Positions 6,625 through 13,042 of a DNA stretch of 13,042 bases are shown here, in pieces. The position numbers and the translations under genes were made by a program. How positions within the stretch are numbered: the first letter of the stretch is position 1; every line of letters begins with the position of its first letter. The notes below the pieces were generated by a model. That model searched no databases. It worked only from the letters and a program-made list of their open reading frames with translations, and was not told where the DNA came from. Source of the DNA: Clostridium sp. SCN 57-10 (GTDB lineage Bacteria > Bacillota > Clostridia > Oscillospirales > Butyricicoccaceae); NCBI GenBank assembly GCA_001725215.1, contig MEFT01000020.1:1-13042 (forward strand), given 5' to 3'.

Positions 6625-7560
6625 ATGAAACAGGGTGAGCGTATCCAACCTGCATCTCACCGTATTTCCTTAATCAAAACGGGCGGCGAGATCATTCGCC
6701 GCTATTTCGACCACGGCGTCGGGCGCGCCGCGGCCGGCCTTGCCTACTATTTTTTGCTGTCCGTCTTCCCCATGCTTATTTTTGTGAATACGGTTATCGC
6801 AATGCTTCGGTTTGACGTCGTGCGCATCGCGCAGGAACTTGAATACGTCGTGCCGGTGCAAATTCTTGATGTCATCACCGATTACGTTGCATACATCTCT
6901 CGCCTGAAACCCTCTGTTCTGCTTTATGCGGGAGGCGTGCTCGCTGTTTGGGCACTTTCGCGCTCGTTTGCTTCGCTGCTCCAATCACTTTCGCTTGCAT
7001 ACGGCACCGAAAACCGGCCCGGTGTGCTCGGCGTATTTGTTTCGGCCATCATGTCCATCGTGCTGATGGTGTCATTCATCGTGCTCGTCGCGGTAACGAT
7101 GGTCGGCCAGCAGCTTTTCAGTCTCATATCCGAGCATGTGCGCCTGCCGGACGCGATTGTGTCGCTCTGGGATCTGTTGCGCTTTGCCATTTTGCCGCTA
7201 TACGCCCTCCTAGTGGTCATGGGGTTTTACCATGTGTCGGCACGCGGCTGTTATGGTTTCATGTGCTCTCTGCCCGGCGCCCTCTTTTTCTGCGTCACTT
7301 GGCTCGCCATGTCGACAGGTCTTTCCTACTATATCAATAATATCACGCGTTACTCGCTGCTCTACTGCTCGCTAGGCGCCGTCATGCTGCTGCTGTTGTG
7401 GCTTTATCTGACCGGCGTCACGCTCATTTTAGGCGGTGAGCTTAATCACATATTAATTACGCAAAGAAATATACCCAGACATAACAAAGGAGAAAAGAAA
7501 TGCCAAACATCATCGGAGTATCGATCCCCTTCTCGACCCAGGAACGAACCGCGTCCTTAA
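6625..7560 (+). CDS. YihY/virulence factor BrkB family membrane protein
   Basis: 311 residues from the ATG at 6625, with about six hydrophobic helices. The segment GRAAAGLAYYFLLSVFPMLI near residue 35 and the late GGELNHI motif are characteristic of the YihY/BrkB family, inner-membrane proteins of uncertain biochemical role that were once called ribonuclease BN in error. The start is not firm: an in-frame TTG at 6616 is possible, and the only ribosome-binding-like sequence is AAGG at 6609-6612, close to a small GGCGC/GCGCC hairpin. The last 20 codons overlap the next gene by 61 bases and encode a polar tail (CQTSSEYRSPSRP) with no family counterpart that I recognise. A small frameshift may have removed an earlier stop. 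It is likely cotranscribed with the dehydrogenase downstream. Confidence 0.85.
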   Translation: MKQGERIQPASHRISLIKTGGEIIRRYFDHGVGRAAAGLAYYFLLSVFPMLIFVNTVIAMLRFDVVRIAQELEYVVPVQILDVITDYVAYISRLKPSVLLYAGGVLAVWALSRSFASLLQSLSLAYGTENRPGVLGVFVSAIMSIVLMVSFIVLVAVTMVGQQLFSLISEHVRLPDAIVSLWDLLRFAILPLYALLVVMGFYHVSARGCYGFMCSLPGALFFCVTWLAMSTGLSYYINNITRYSLLYCSLGAVMLLLLWLYLTGVTLILGGELNHILITQRNIPRHNKGEKKCQTSSEYRSPSRPRNEPRP

Positions 7561-8465
7561 CTGACGCCGCGCACGCCGCGGGCTGTGAAATCGAATTTTT
7601 TGAGCCCGGCACGATGACCCAGGAGCAGCTTGACCGCTGCACCATCTTTTTCGGTATGGCGCGTCCCCACATGGTGGCGCGCGCCGCGCGGCTCAAATGG
7701 TTTCAAGCCTCGTTTGCGGGCGTGGACACCATGATGCAGGTCGAGCCGATTGTGAAGGGCGATATTGTACTGACCAACGCTTCCGGCGCATACGGCATCA
7801 CCATTTCAGAGCACCTCATCGTCACATTGCTCATGCTCATGCGCAAAATGCCTGCCTATTATGAAATGCAGCAGCGCAGCGAGTGGGGCTATGCGGGACA
7901 GATTCAGTCTATTTACGGCAGCACCATCACCGTCGTCGGCACGGGCGACATCGGCGGCAACTTCGGCGCGCGCGTCAAAGCCATGGGCGCGACGGTGCGC
8001 GGGGTGCGCCGCAACGCGGCCGTGAAGCCCGACTTTTGCGACGAGGTTTACGGTGAAACGCAGCTGCTTGAGGCTATTTCCGGCGCGGACGCTGTGGCGC
8101 TCTGCGTACCCGGCACCGATAAGACGACAAAGTTTTTCGGCGAGCGCGAGCTGCGTGCTATGAAGAGCAACGCTATCTTGCTCAATGTGGGTCGCGGCTC
8201 GGCTGTCGATCTCGACGCGCTTGACCGTGCCCTGCGTGACGGAACGATCGGCGGCGCCGCACTCGACGTGACCGATCCCGAGCCCCTCCCTCCCGAGCAT
8301 CCGCTGTGGAGCGCCCCCAACATACTGATTACGCCGCATGTTTCGGGCAACGTATCGCTTCCCCTCACCTGCAATCTGGTGTGCAGCATTTTTACGGACA
8401 ACCTACGCCGCTATACCGCCGGCGAGCCGCTGCGCCACGTCATCGACTGCAAGAACGGCTATTAA
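7500..8465 (+). CDS. D-2-hydroxyacid dehydrogenase, NAD(P)-dependent
   Basis: 321 residues with the split fold of the D-isomer-specific 2-hydroxyacid dehydrogenases. The Rossmann dinucleotide motif is GTGDIGGNFG at 147-156. The catalytic set is present: Arg232 in NVGRGSAVD, Glu261 in DVTDPEPL and His280 in TPHVSG. Such enzymes interconvert 2-keto acids and D-2-hydroxyacids (glyoxylate, hydroxypyruvate, pyruvate and others) in the cytoplasm; the exact substrate cannot be read from the sequence. The NTD begins with a short MPNIIGVSIPF strand, consistent with the family. The ATG at 7500 follows AAAGGAGA closely. It overlaps the tail of the BrkB gene out of frame, and a strong terminator follows 12 bases after the stop. 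With a glycerate kinase elsewhere in the window, hydroxypyruvate/glycerate metabolism is conceivable but unproven. Confidence 0.9.
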   Translation: MPNIIGVSIPFSTQERTASLTDAAHAAGCEIEFFEPGTMTQEQLDRCTIFFGMARPHMVARAARLKWFQASFAGVDTMMQVEPIVKGDIVLTNASGAYGITISEHLIVTLLMLMRKMPAYYEMQQRSEWGYAGQIQSIYGSTITVVGTGDIGGNFGARVKAMGATVRGVRRNAAVKPDFCDEVYGETQLLEAISGADAVALCVPGTDKTTKFFGERELRAMKSNAILLNVGRGSAVDLDALDRALRDGTIGGAALDVTDPEPLPPEHPLWSAPNILITPHVSGNVSLPLTCNLVCSIFTDNLRRYTAGEPLRHVIDCKNGY

Positions 8466-8477
8466 TTTGACATAAAG

Positions 8478-8505
8478 AAAAGCCATCGCCGAAGCGATGG
8501 CTTTT
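8478..8505. terminator. Bidirectional intrinsic terminator
   Basis: AAAAGCCATCGC pairs perfectly with GCGATGGCTTTT around a 4-base loop, and the plus strand ends in T6 (8502-8507). It ends the BrkB-dehydrogenase transcript. On the minus strand the loop reads TTCG closed by C-G, the very stable UUCG tetraloop, followed by TTTTCTTT. It can therefore also stop the long minus-strand transcript arriving from the pyruvyl transferase fusion gene, whose stop codon is about 50 bases away. Confidence 0.9.
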
Positions 8506-8555
8506 TTGCTTTTTAGGTGATGTTTTAACCCGTATGCATACAGCCGGCAACGGGC

Positions 8556-10871
8556 TTATCGCCACAGCAGTGCTCTTACCTTCCGGCGGATGCGCCGCAG
8601 TGTGGAAGGCGGCGCGACCAGCTGCTCCGCGAGCGCGGCAAGCGTTGTTTCTCCGCGCCGCTCAAAGAACAGCGTGCGCGCAGCGGGCATCGCGACGGGA
8701 TGCAGCAGGCAGGGGTTCGCCGCGGCCGCCGCGTCAAAGCTGCTTTCGTGCAGCTCAAGCTCGCGCAGCGCCGCAACCGCTTCGCGGCCGCGTTCGGTGT
8801 TGCATCCGATGAACGAAACACCGCCGTCGTCGTCAAGCTGGGGCTTCGTTTTGGAAATACCCCAGAAGTCGCCAAGCGTGATGTCCGCGCTTGAGGTTTT
8901 ACCGCGCGCCTCACAGGCGTAACAAGACGGACGCAGCGTCAGGTCACTTAAAAAGAGCTTCATATACGGGTCGTCATGCAGCGTGGCTGTATGACGCGCA
9001 CCGTTTTCAAAATCGGCGCTGAGGGAGAAATTCTTCCACCCCGTCTCCTTGCTGCGGAAGTTGACGGCCGTCACGCGCGAGCCTTGCTTTGCTTCAAGCT
9101 CGCGCAGGTAAGACGCAAATACATCGGGCGACGGCGCGCCGTGGCAGATCACATCGACGACGAGCAGCCCCTCCGTTCTGCCGAACAGACGGCGCACGGC
9201 GGCGGCCTGGCAGGGCGTGCCGCAAAACAGTACATTTTTGCCTTCGTCAAGCACTTTTTTCATGCCGGTAAGCGCGTCAAGCGCATCGCTCTGCACATAT
9301 TTTGAGCCGCGCAGCGGCGCGAGCGCCGCCTCGCTGCCGATGCCGACATGGCGCAGCTGCATTTTCTCATCAAACGCGGCGCCGGACACCACGCCACCCG
9401 CGGCAAGCGTCTGCCGCGCCAGCGCCGTAAACACGCCGCCCGACGAGCTTGCGCAGCGCACGTCCTCATCACGGCAAACCGCGGCATAGCAGGGAGAGAC
9501 TTCGTGCTCACACGCAGGGTTAAGCACGGGGCATACCTTGCCGCAGCGGCCGCAGCCGGTGCACAGAGTGCGGTCCGGCACGGGATAGAAAAAGCCCTCC
9601 GTGTCCTGACGCATGGTGATGCACCCCGTCGGACAAATGGCGGCGCATGCGCCACAGCCCGTGCAGGTACGGCGCGGCGCAAGCGTCGCTCGGCGGCCAA
9701 GGCCGAGTAGCTCGCCCACCGCCTGCTTCGTTTCGGCAGCACAGCGGCGATACTGCGGCAAAATCTCGCTTAAACGCGCGCGCGTTTCATTCTCCCGCGC
9801 ACGCAGCCACTCAAATTCGCGCGTCAGATCATCCGGCTCGTGTAGCTGCTGCACGGGCAGCACATAATGCTCCCACGAACCGAACAGGTCTTTTGCGATG
9901 CCCTTCGCTTTGACCGAATAGCCGACAACGAGCGTCGGCACACCGGAGGAATAAGCTGCGATGGTGGCGTGGGTACGTGCGCCGATGAAAAAGCGCAGGC
10001 GCGAAATAAAGCCTTTGAGCACGCGGCAGTCCGCATCGTCGATAAGCACAACGCGGCCCGTGTCGCGGAACTGCTCGTAAAGCGCGCGCAGCGGGATGCG
10101 GTCGTCGCCCTCTTCCCACACGACGTGCGGAATGAGCGCCACGGCCATATCTGTCGTATCTAAAATGTGCCGCACCATGCGGCGGTAATTTTCCATTGTA
10201 ATGCCTTCGCTCTGTTCGCTTTTCATGATCAGCGGACTGAGATTGATGCCGACGGTATTACCCTCAAGAAAACCTTCGGGCAGAGGGCGGCATTCGGTCG
10301 GCAGAAGAAACGCCGTGTCGTTTGAGCGCACGGCGGAGCGCACGCCGTTCTCATGCAGCGCCTCGTATGTGATGCTTTCACGCGCCGTGATCGTGTCAAA
10401 CAGCCCGAGATGGGCGGCAAGTCCGCACGGAAGATCATCCGGCTCGATCGAGCAGCCGAGCAGCATGTACGGCTTATTCTGCGATTTGATATACCGGTCG
10501 AGCGCATAATAACCCTGCCCGCGATGGTAGCAGTAGTTGTCGCCGCCGATGGCGATGACAAGATCGCTTTCGGCGACCAGCGAGCGGAACTCGGCCGTAA
10601 TGGGCAGACGCGAAACATTTGCGCCCATTCGCTTTTGAATATGGTATGAAATATTGTGCGCCGAAAATCTTCCCGGCAGATGTGAAAGGCCGGTGATGCG
10701 CAGCCCCGGCACGTCGCCGAGCAGGCGCAGATCTTCCTGCTTGCGGTAGGAATAGAGCGTGACCTCGCAGGGCTCGCCCAGCTCGCCAATCAGTGAAACA
10801 ACGGTACGCGCCAGCGCTTCGCACCCGTGGTTGGAGCTTCCGCCATGCTGGCACAGCAAAATCTTTTTCAT
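8556..10871 (-). CDS. Fusion of polysaccharide pyruvyl transferase with ferredoxin and FrhB-like domains
   Basis: 771 residues in three parts. Residues 1-390 are a polysaccharide pyruvyl transferase (CsaB/WcaK type): GGSSNHGCEA at 10-19, IGGDN at 108-112, TARES at 162-166 and GARTHATIAAYSSGVPT at 297-313 with His301. Residues 400-450 are a two-cluster ferredoxin: Cys403, 406, 409, 413 and Cys437, 440, 443, 447. Residues 455-771 are the coenzyme F420 hydrogenase beta-subunit (FrhB) N and C domains: SSSGGVF at 475-481, FCGTPCQ at 549-555, ICHGAPSP at 575-582 and GDFWG at 667-671. The first part should transfer pyruvate from PEP to a surface sugar; the second may do flavin/iron-sulphur redox chemistry on it. 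Start 10871 follows AAAGGA; upstream in-frame codons look non-coding. Usually these are separate adjacent genes. Confidence 0.88.
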   Translation of the reverse strand: MKKILLCQHGGSSNHGCEALARTVVSLIGELGEPCEVTLYSYRKQEDLRLLGDVPGLRITGLSHLPGRFSAHNISYHIQKRMGANVSRLPITAEFRSLVAESDLVIAIGGDNYCYHRGQGYYALDRYIKSQNKPYMLLGCSIEPDDLPCGLAAHLGLFDTITARESITYEALHENGVRSAVRSNDTAFLLPTECRPLPEGFLEGNTVGINLSPLIMKSEQSEGITMENYRRMVRHILDTTDMAVALIPHVVWEEGDDRIPLRALYEQFRDTGRVVLIDDADCRVLKGFISRLRFFIGARTHATIAAYSSGVPTLVVGYSVKAKGIAKDLFGSWEHYVLPVQQLHEPDDLTREFEWLRARENETRARLSEILPQYRRCAAETKQAVGELLGLGRRATLAPRRTCTGCGACAAICPTGCITMRQDTEGFFYPVPDRTLCTGCGRCGKVCPVLNPACEHEVSPCYAAVCRDEDVRCASSSGGVFTALARQTLAAGGVVSGAAFDEKMQLRHVGIGSEAALAPLRGSKYVQSDALDALTGMKKVLDEGKNVLFCGTPCQAAAVRRLFGRTEGLLVVDVICHGAPSPDVFASYLRELEAKQGSRVTAVNFRSKETGWKNFSLSADFENGARHTATLHDDPYMKLFLSDLTLRPSCYACEARGKTSSADITLGDFWGISKTKPQLDDDGGVSFIGCNTERGREAVAALRELELHESSFDAAAAANPCLLHPVAMPAARTLFFERRGETTLAALAEQLVAPPSTLRRIRRKVRALLWR

Positions 10872-10876
10872 GACTG

Positions 10877-10882
10877 TCCTTT
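10877..10882 (-). promoter_or_regulatory. Ribosome binding site that sets the fusion gene start
   Basis: AAAGGA on the minus strand lies 5 bases before the ATG at 10871. The protein from this ATG begins MKKILLCQHGGSSNHG, the natural N-terminus of the pyruvyl transferase family. The frame stays open for 56 more codons upstream, but these give an Arg-rich non-conserved stretch. Confidence 0.7.
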
Positions 10883-10883
10883 C

Positions 10884-10953
10884 GAGGCCTGGCCTCAATC
10901 CGTATTGATGAAATGGCGCGTGCCGCCGAAGGTTAAACCGGCATAGGCACGCG
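10884..10953. repeat. Inverted repeats between the lipoprotein and fusion genes
   Basis: The 104-base gap holds two structures. CGCGTGCC (10917-10924) pairs with GGCACGCG (10946-10953), extended inward by GCCG/CGGC with a 3-base bulge. Next to the fusion gene, GAGGCC-T-GGCCTC (10884-10896) sits just upstream of its ribosome binding site. Neither is followed by a clear T-run on the minus strand. They may attenuate or stabilise the transcript between the two genes, or bind a regulator. I see no confident promoter in the gap. Confidence 0.4.
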
Positions 10954-10975
10954 GTGCGTCCCATCGGGTCGCGGC

Positions 10976-12106
10976 TTACGGCTGCAGTAGCGTCAGCACC
11001 TCGGCGCCAAGCTCGTCCACCGGCGTCGCATTGTTGCAAAGCACCACAACGCCCGTGCCCGTCTTGGGAATAAACGCAAGATAGCCGCCATAGCCGCCTG
11101 TCGCGCCGGTTTGTGTATACAGCGCATTGCCGTCAAGCTGCGTCATCTCAAAGCCAAGCCCAACGGTATGGCCATCGCCTTCATAATACTGCTTCTGGGT
11201 TTCCTCCAAAGCGGAAATCAGCGTCTTCCATTCCAAATCAAGCTCGCCAAGGTTGCCCGCCACAAAGCGGATCAGATCGTGGCTCGTGCTCTTGAGGCCG
11301 CCGCTCGGCGCAAGCACGTCATAGTCTCGTTGCGCGGCTTCTTTGCCAAGCGCCGTATGCGGTTTGGCGCGCGCCGCTTCCTGCGCGTCGGTCAGCGTAA
11401 ACGCCGTGTGATCCATGCCAAGCGGGCTAAGCACACGGCTTTGCATCAGCTTGTCAAACTGCGTGCCTGTCACGCGACCCATGATCCAGCCGAGCAGACC
11501 GTAACCGAAATCGGATGCGCTGTACCGCTCGCCAGGCACAGCCTGAAAGTCAACTCGTTGTAAAGCCTCTACCAGCTCAAACTGGCTGTAATCGGCATAA
11601 GGGGTTTCGCTGCCGCTCATATTGTCGGGCAGATAAGGCAGGCCGGACACCTGCGCGGCAAGCTGCCATAAGAGCACCGGCGTTCCGTCTTTCTCCAGCT
11701 TGATATCGTAGGGCAGGTAGCTGTCCGCCCGGTCTTTGCGGTCAAACTTAATCTTATTATCCTTATCGTACACCTTGTAAACCGTCGGATCGAGGCTGAG
11801 CGACGCGAGAATGGTTGCCGTGATCGGTTCAGTCAGCTCGCCTATCTCAAACCGTGTATCTTCGGTGATGGGCGCGCCGTTCTCGGCCGTCTTGCCAAAG
11901 TTAAAAAAGGCGACCTTCCCGTCTCTAATGATGCCGACGCTGAGACCGGTCAGCTTTTTTTCATCATAAAACTTGCGTGACGCACCAGAAATCGACCGTG
12001 CCGCGTCTTCGTCTTTAAACTTGCGAAACGGCGACACGGCGCTTGTCTGTGTGCAGCCGCTCAAAAGAAAGCAGAGCGCCAGCACCAGTGTCCAGACTCT
12101 TTTCAT
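10976..12106 (-). CDS. Beta-lactamase-fold lipoprotein, catalytic residues replaced
   Basis: 376 residues. Residues 1-18 are a lipoprotein signal with lipobox LSGC, Cys18 being the lipid anchor. The rest matches the class C beta-lactamase/serine hydrolase (penicillin-binding) fold: FEIGELTEPITATIL at 86-100, SYLPYDI at 129-135, GYGLLGWIMGRVTG at 201-214, SPLGMDHTAF at 227-236, APSGGLKSTSHDL at 266-278 and GVVVLCNN at 352-359. The usual nucleophile motif SxxK, within FEIGSxTKxxTA, is here E90-L-T-E93; the second motif YxN reads Tyr195-Ser-Ala; the third, HTG, reads QTG at 332-334. It is therefore probably not an active hydrolase but a surface-exposed binding or scaffolding relative. Start 12106 follows GGAGGT by 6 bases; the upstream regulator's stop sits one base from that site, implying an operon. 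Confidence 0.87.
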   Translation of the reverse strand: MKRVWTLVLALCFLLSGCTQTSAVSPFRKFKDEDAARSISGASRKFYDEKKLTGLSVGIIRDGKVAFFNFGKTAENGAPITEDTRFEIGELTEPITATILASLSLDPTVYKVYDKDNKIKFDRKDRADSYLPYDIKLEKDGTPVLLWQLAAQVSGLPYLPDNMSGSETPYADYSQFELVEALQRVDFQAVPGERYSASDFGYGLLGWIMGRVTGTQFDKLMQSRVLSPLGMDHTAFTLTDAQEAARAKPHTALGKEAAQRDYDVLAPSGGLKSTSHDLIRFVAGNLGELDLEWKTLISALEETQKQYYEGDGHTVGLGFEMTQLDGNALYTQTGATGGYGGYLAFIPKTGTGVVVLCNNATPVDELGAEVLTLLQP

Positions 12107-12112
12107 ATCGGT

Positions 12113-12118
12113 ACCTCC
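12113..12118 (-). promoter_or_regulatory. Ribosome binding site of the lipoprotein gene
   Basis: GGAGGT on the minus strand stands 6 bases before the ATG at 12106, ruling out the 16-codon upstream extension as the likely start. The TGA of the regulator gene (12122-12120) is almost touching it, so the two genes are probably translationally coupled. Confidence 0.75.
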
Positions 12119-12119
12119 A

Positions 12120-12668
12120 TCACCAGGTAAACGGTGTCTGCGCCCAGATGGCAACGCAGTCCTCGTCCTTTTCGTTCAGCAGTTTGTGCGGCATCGTGCT
12201 TTCAAAATACACGCTGTCGCCCTCGTATAAATCATACTCGCCCTCGGTCGTCACGATATGCAGCGTGCCCTGCAGCAAAATGCCGCATTCCGCACCTTCG
12301 TGCATCGCAAGGCCGGAATGATGGTCGCCCGCGCCTTTTTTAAACACAACGCGATACATCTCAATCTGACGGTCGGGATTTGAGGTAAGCAGCTGGTAGA
12401 CATTTCCCGTACCGTGTACGATACGATGCTCGCCGTTTCGGATCAGCGAAACGCGCTCGCGTGGCTTCTCTTCGTCAAGGAAAAACGAAATGCTCTCATC
12501 GAGAGCCTTTGCAATTTTATAAAACAAATAAATGGACGGCACGGTGGTATTACGCTCGATTTGACTGATCATGCCGGGGCTGACGCCTGCCTTCTCCGCT
12601 AGCGCCGCAATGCTCATGCCCTTTTCCTTGCGAACCTTGCGCAGCTTTTCTCCCAATTTAATTTCCAT
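12120..12668 (-). CDS. XRE-family regulator with C-terminal cupin domain
   Basis: 182 residues. Residues 5-62 are an XRE/Cro-type helix-turn-helix (LRKVRKEKGMSIAALAEKAG, then SPGMISQIERN at 30-40). Residues 100-178 are a small cupin barrel with a metal-site-like HEGAECGILLQG at 123-134 and MPHKLL at 159-164. This two-domain design is common among one-component regulators (PuuR/SutR-like) that sense a small ligand, often an amine or amino acid, and bind DNA as dimers. It is not possible to name the ligand. The ATG at 12668 follows GAGGAGA by about 5 bases. The stop overlaps the lipoprotein control region by design, suggesting that this regulator is expressed with, and may control, the lipoprotein and pyruvyl transferase fusion genes. 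The gap upstream, 12669-12708, has no clear promoter. Confidence 0.92.
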   Translation of the reverse strand: MEIKLGEKLRKVRKEKGMSIAALAEKAGVSPGMISQIERNTTVPSIYLFYKIAKALDESISFFLDEEKPRERVSLIRNGEHRIVHGTGNVYQLLTSNPDRQIEMYRVVFKKGAGDHHSGLAMHEGAECGILLQGTLHIVTTEGEYDLYEGDSVYFESTMPHKLLNEKDEDCVAIWAQTPFTW

Positions 12669-12708
12669 GGCTTCTCCTCTTTCACGCGGCTGAATATGCT
12701 TAAGCCCA

Positions 12709-13042
12709 TTACAGATCGGACTTTAAAATGGCGTACATGTGGCAGTCTGAAAACTCTGTGCCGCTAAAGAAATATTGACGCGCCATACCCTCATACTGCA
12801 TGCCGCACCGCCGCATAACCGCGCCAGACGCGGAATTTTGCACCGCGTGTGACGCCTGCAGGCGGTTTGCGCCGACCCCGCGGAACGCAAGCTGAATGAC
12901 TGCGGCAAGCGCCTCGGTGCAATAACCGTTGCCCCACGCGTCGCGGCGCAGGCTGTAGCCCACCTCCACGATACGGTCGCGCTCGCTGACGACGGTCATC
13001 GCAATCGAGCCGACGGGCGTGTCCTGCCCCTGCGGCACAATG
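12709..13042 (-). CDS. GNAT N-acetyltransferase, RimJ/RimL type, C-terminal part (cut by window edge)
   Basis: The frame is open to the right edge, so the N-terminus lies outside the window; at least 110 residues are present. The segment VGSIAMTVVSERDRIVEVGYSL followed by WGNGYCTEALAAVIQLAF (the acetyl-CoA binding A-motif area) and ANRLQASHAVQNSASGAVMRRCGMQYEG matches RimJ/RimL-like GCN5-related acetyltransferases. They acetylate amino groups of proteins or small molecules with acetyl-CoA; the substrate is not predictable. The GTG at 13038 is in frame but lies inside the conserved fold and should not be taken as the start. The stop TAA (12711-12709) is 40 bases upstream of the XRE-cupin start, so these genes may be cotranscribed. 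Confidence 0.85.
   Translation of the reverse strand, partial: IVPQGQDTPVGSIAMTVVSERDRIVEVGYSLRRDAWGNGYCTEALAAVIQLAFRGVGANRLQASHAVQNSASGAVMRRCGMQYEGMARQYFFSGTEFSDCHMYAILKSDL

Noticed and set aside
8534..10163. Many overlapping plus-strand frames opposite the pyruvyl transferase fusion
   Set aside because: Arg/Ala-rich translations with no recognisable motif, opposite a gene with complete domain motifs; they are shadows.
10872..11039. Upstream extension of the pyruvyl transferase fusion by 56 codons
   Set aside because: It is Arg-rich, overlaps the lipoprotein gene end, and lacks the AAAGGA site that precedes the ATG at 10871.
12107..12154. Upstream extension of the lipoprotein gene by 16 codons
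   Set aside because: It would put residues before a textbook signal peptide; GGAGGT at 12113-12118 fits the internal ATG.

Overview
The window reads as part of the chromosome of a fairly GC-rich anaerobic Firmicute, probably a member of the Clostridia. The evidence is strong GGAGG-type ribosome binding sites before nearly every gene, a YheI/YheH (BmrC/BmrD)-type heterodimeric ABC exporter pair, and three separate proteins carrying paired [4Fe-4S] ferredoxin motifs. I see no plasmid, phage or transposon genes, no tRNA or rRNA and no CRISPR array. A genus cannot be named from sequence alone.

Layout, left to right. A glycerate kinase gene on the minus strand runs off the left edge (1-181). Divergent from it is a two-gene plus-strand operon for a heterodimeric ABC exporter (297-3922). 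The first half-transporter is interrupted by a single in-frame TAA directly after its Walker A motif, although the same frame stays open to the natural end. The second is intact. Next comes a block of about 140 bases with three strong inverted repeats (3928-4049). Two minus-strand aldo/keto reductase-ferredoxin proteins follow (4063-5205 and 5378-6493), each with its own promoter. The first lacks the classical catalytic Tyr and Lys; the second keeps the full tetrad. A plus-strand pair follows, a YihY/BrkB membrane protein and a D-2-hydroxyacid dehydrogenase (6625-8465), ending at a strong hairpin terminator that faces both ways.

The right part (8556-13042) is all minus strand and looks co-directional. 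From upstream to downstream it holds a GNAT acetyltransferase cut by the right edge, an XRE-cupin transcription regulator, a lipoprotein with a beta-lactamase fold whose active-site motifs are replaced (SxxK became ExxE), and a 771-residue fusion of a polysaccharide pyruvyl transferase with a ferredoxin/FrhB-like domain. The last three genes are tightly packed or separated by about 100 bases. They plausibly form one unit for modifying a cell-surface polymer under control of a small-molecule-sensing regulator; that role is inference.

The points most worth a second look are the nonsense codon in the exporter, the pyruvyl transferase-FrhB fusion in a non-polysaccharide locus, the non-catalytic serine hydrolase beside it, the aldo/keto reductase without catalytic Tyr/Lys, and the inverted-repeat cluster.
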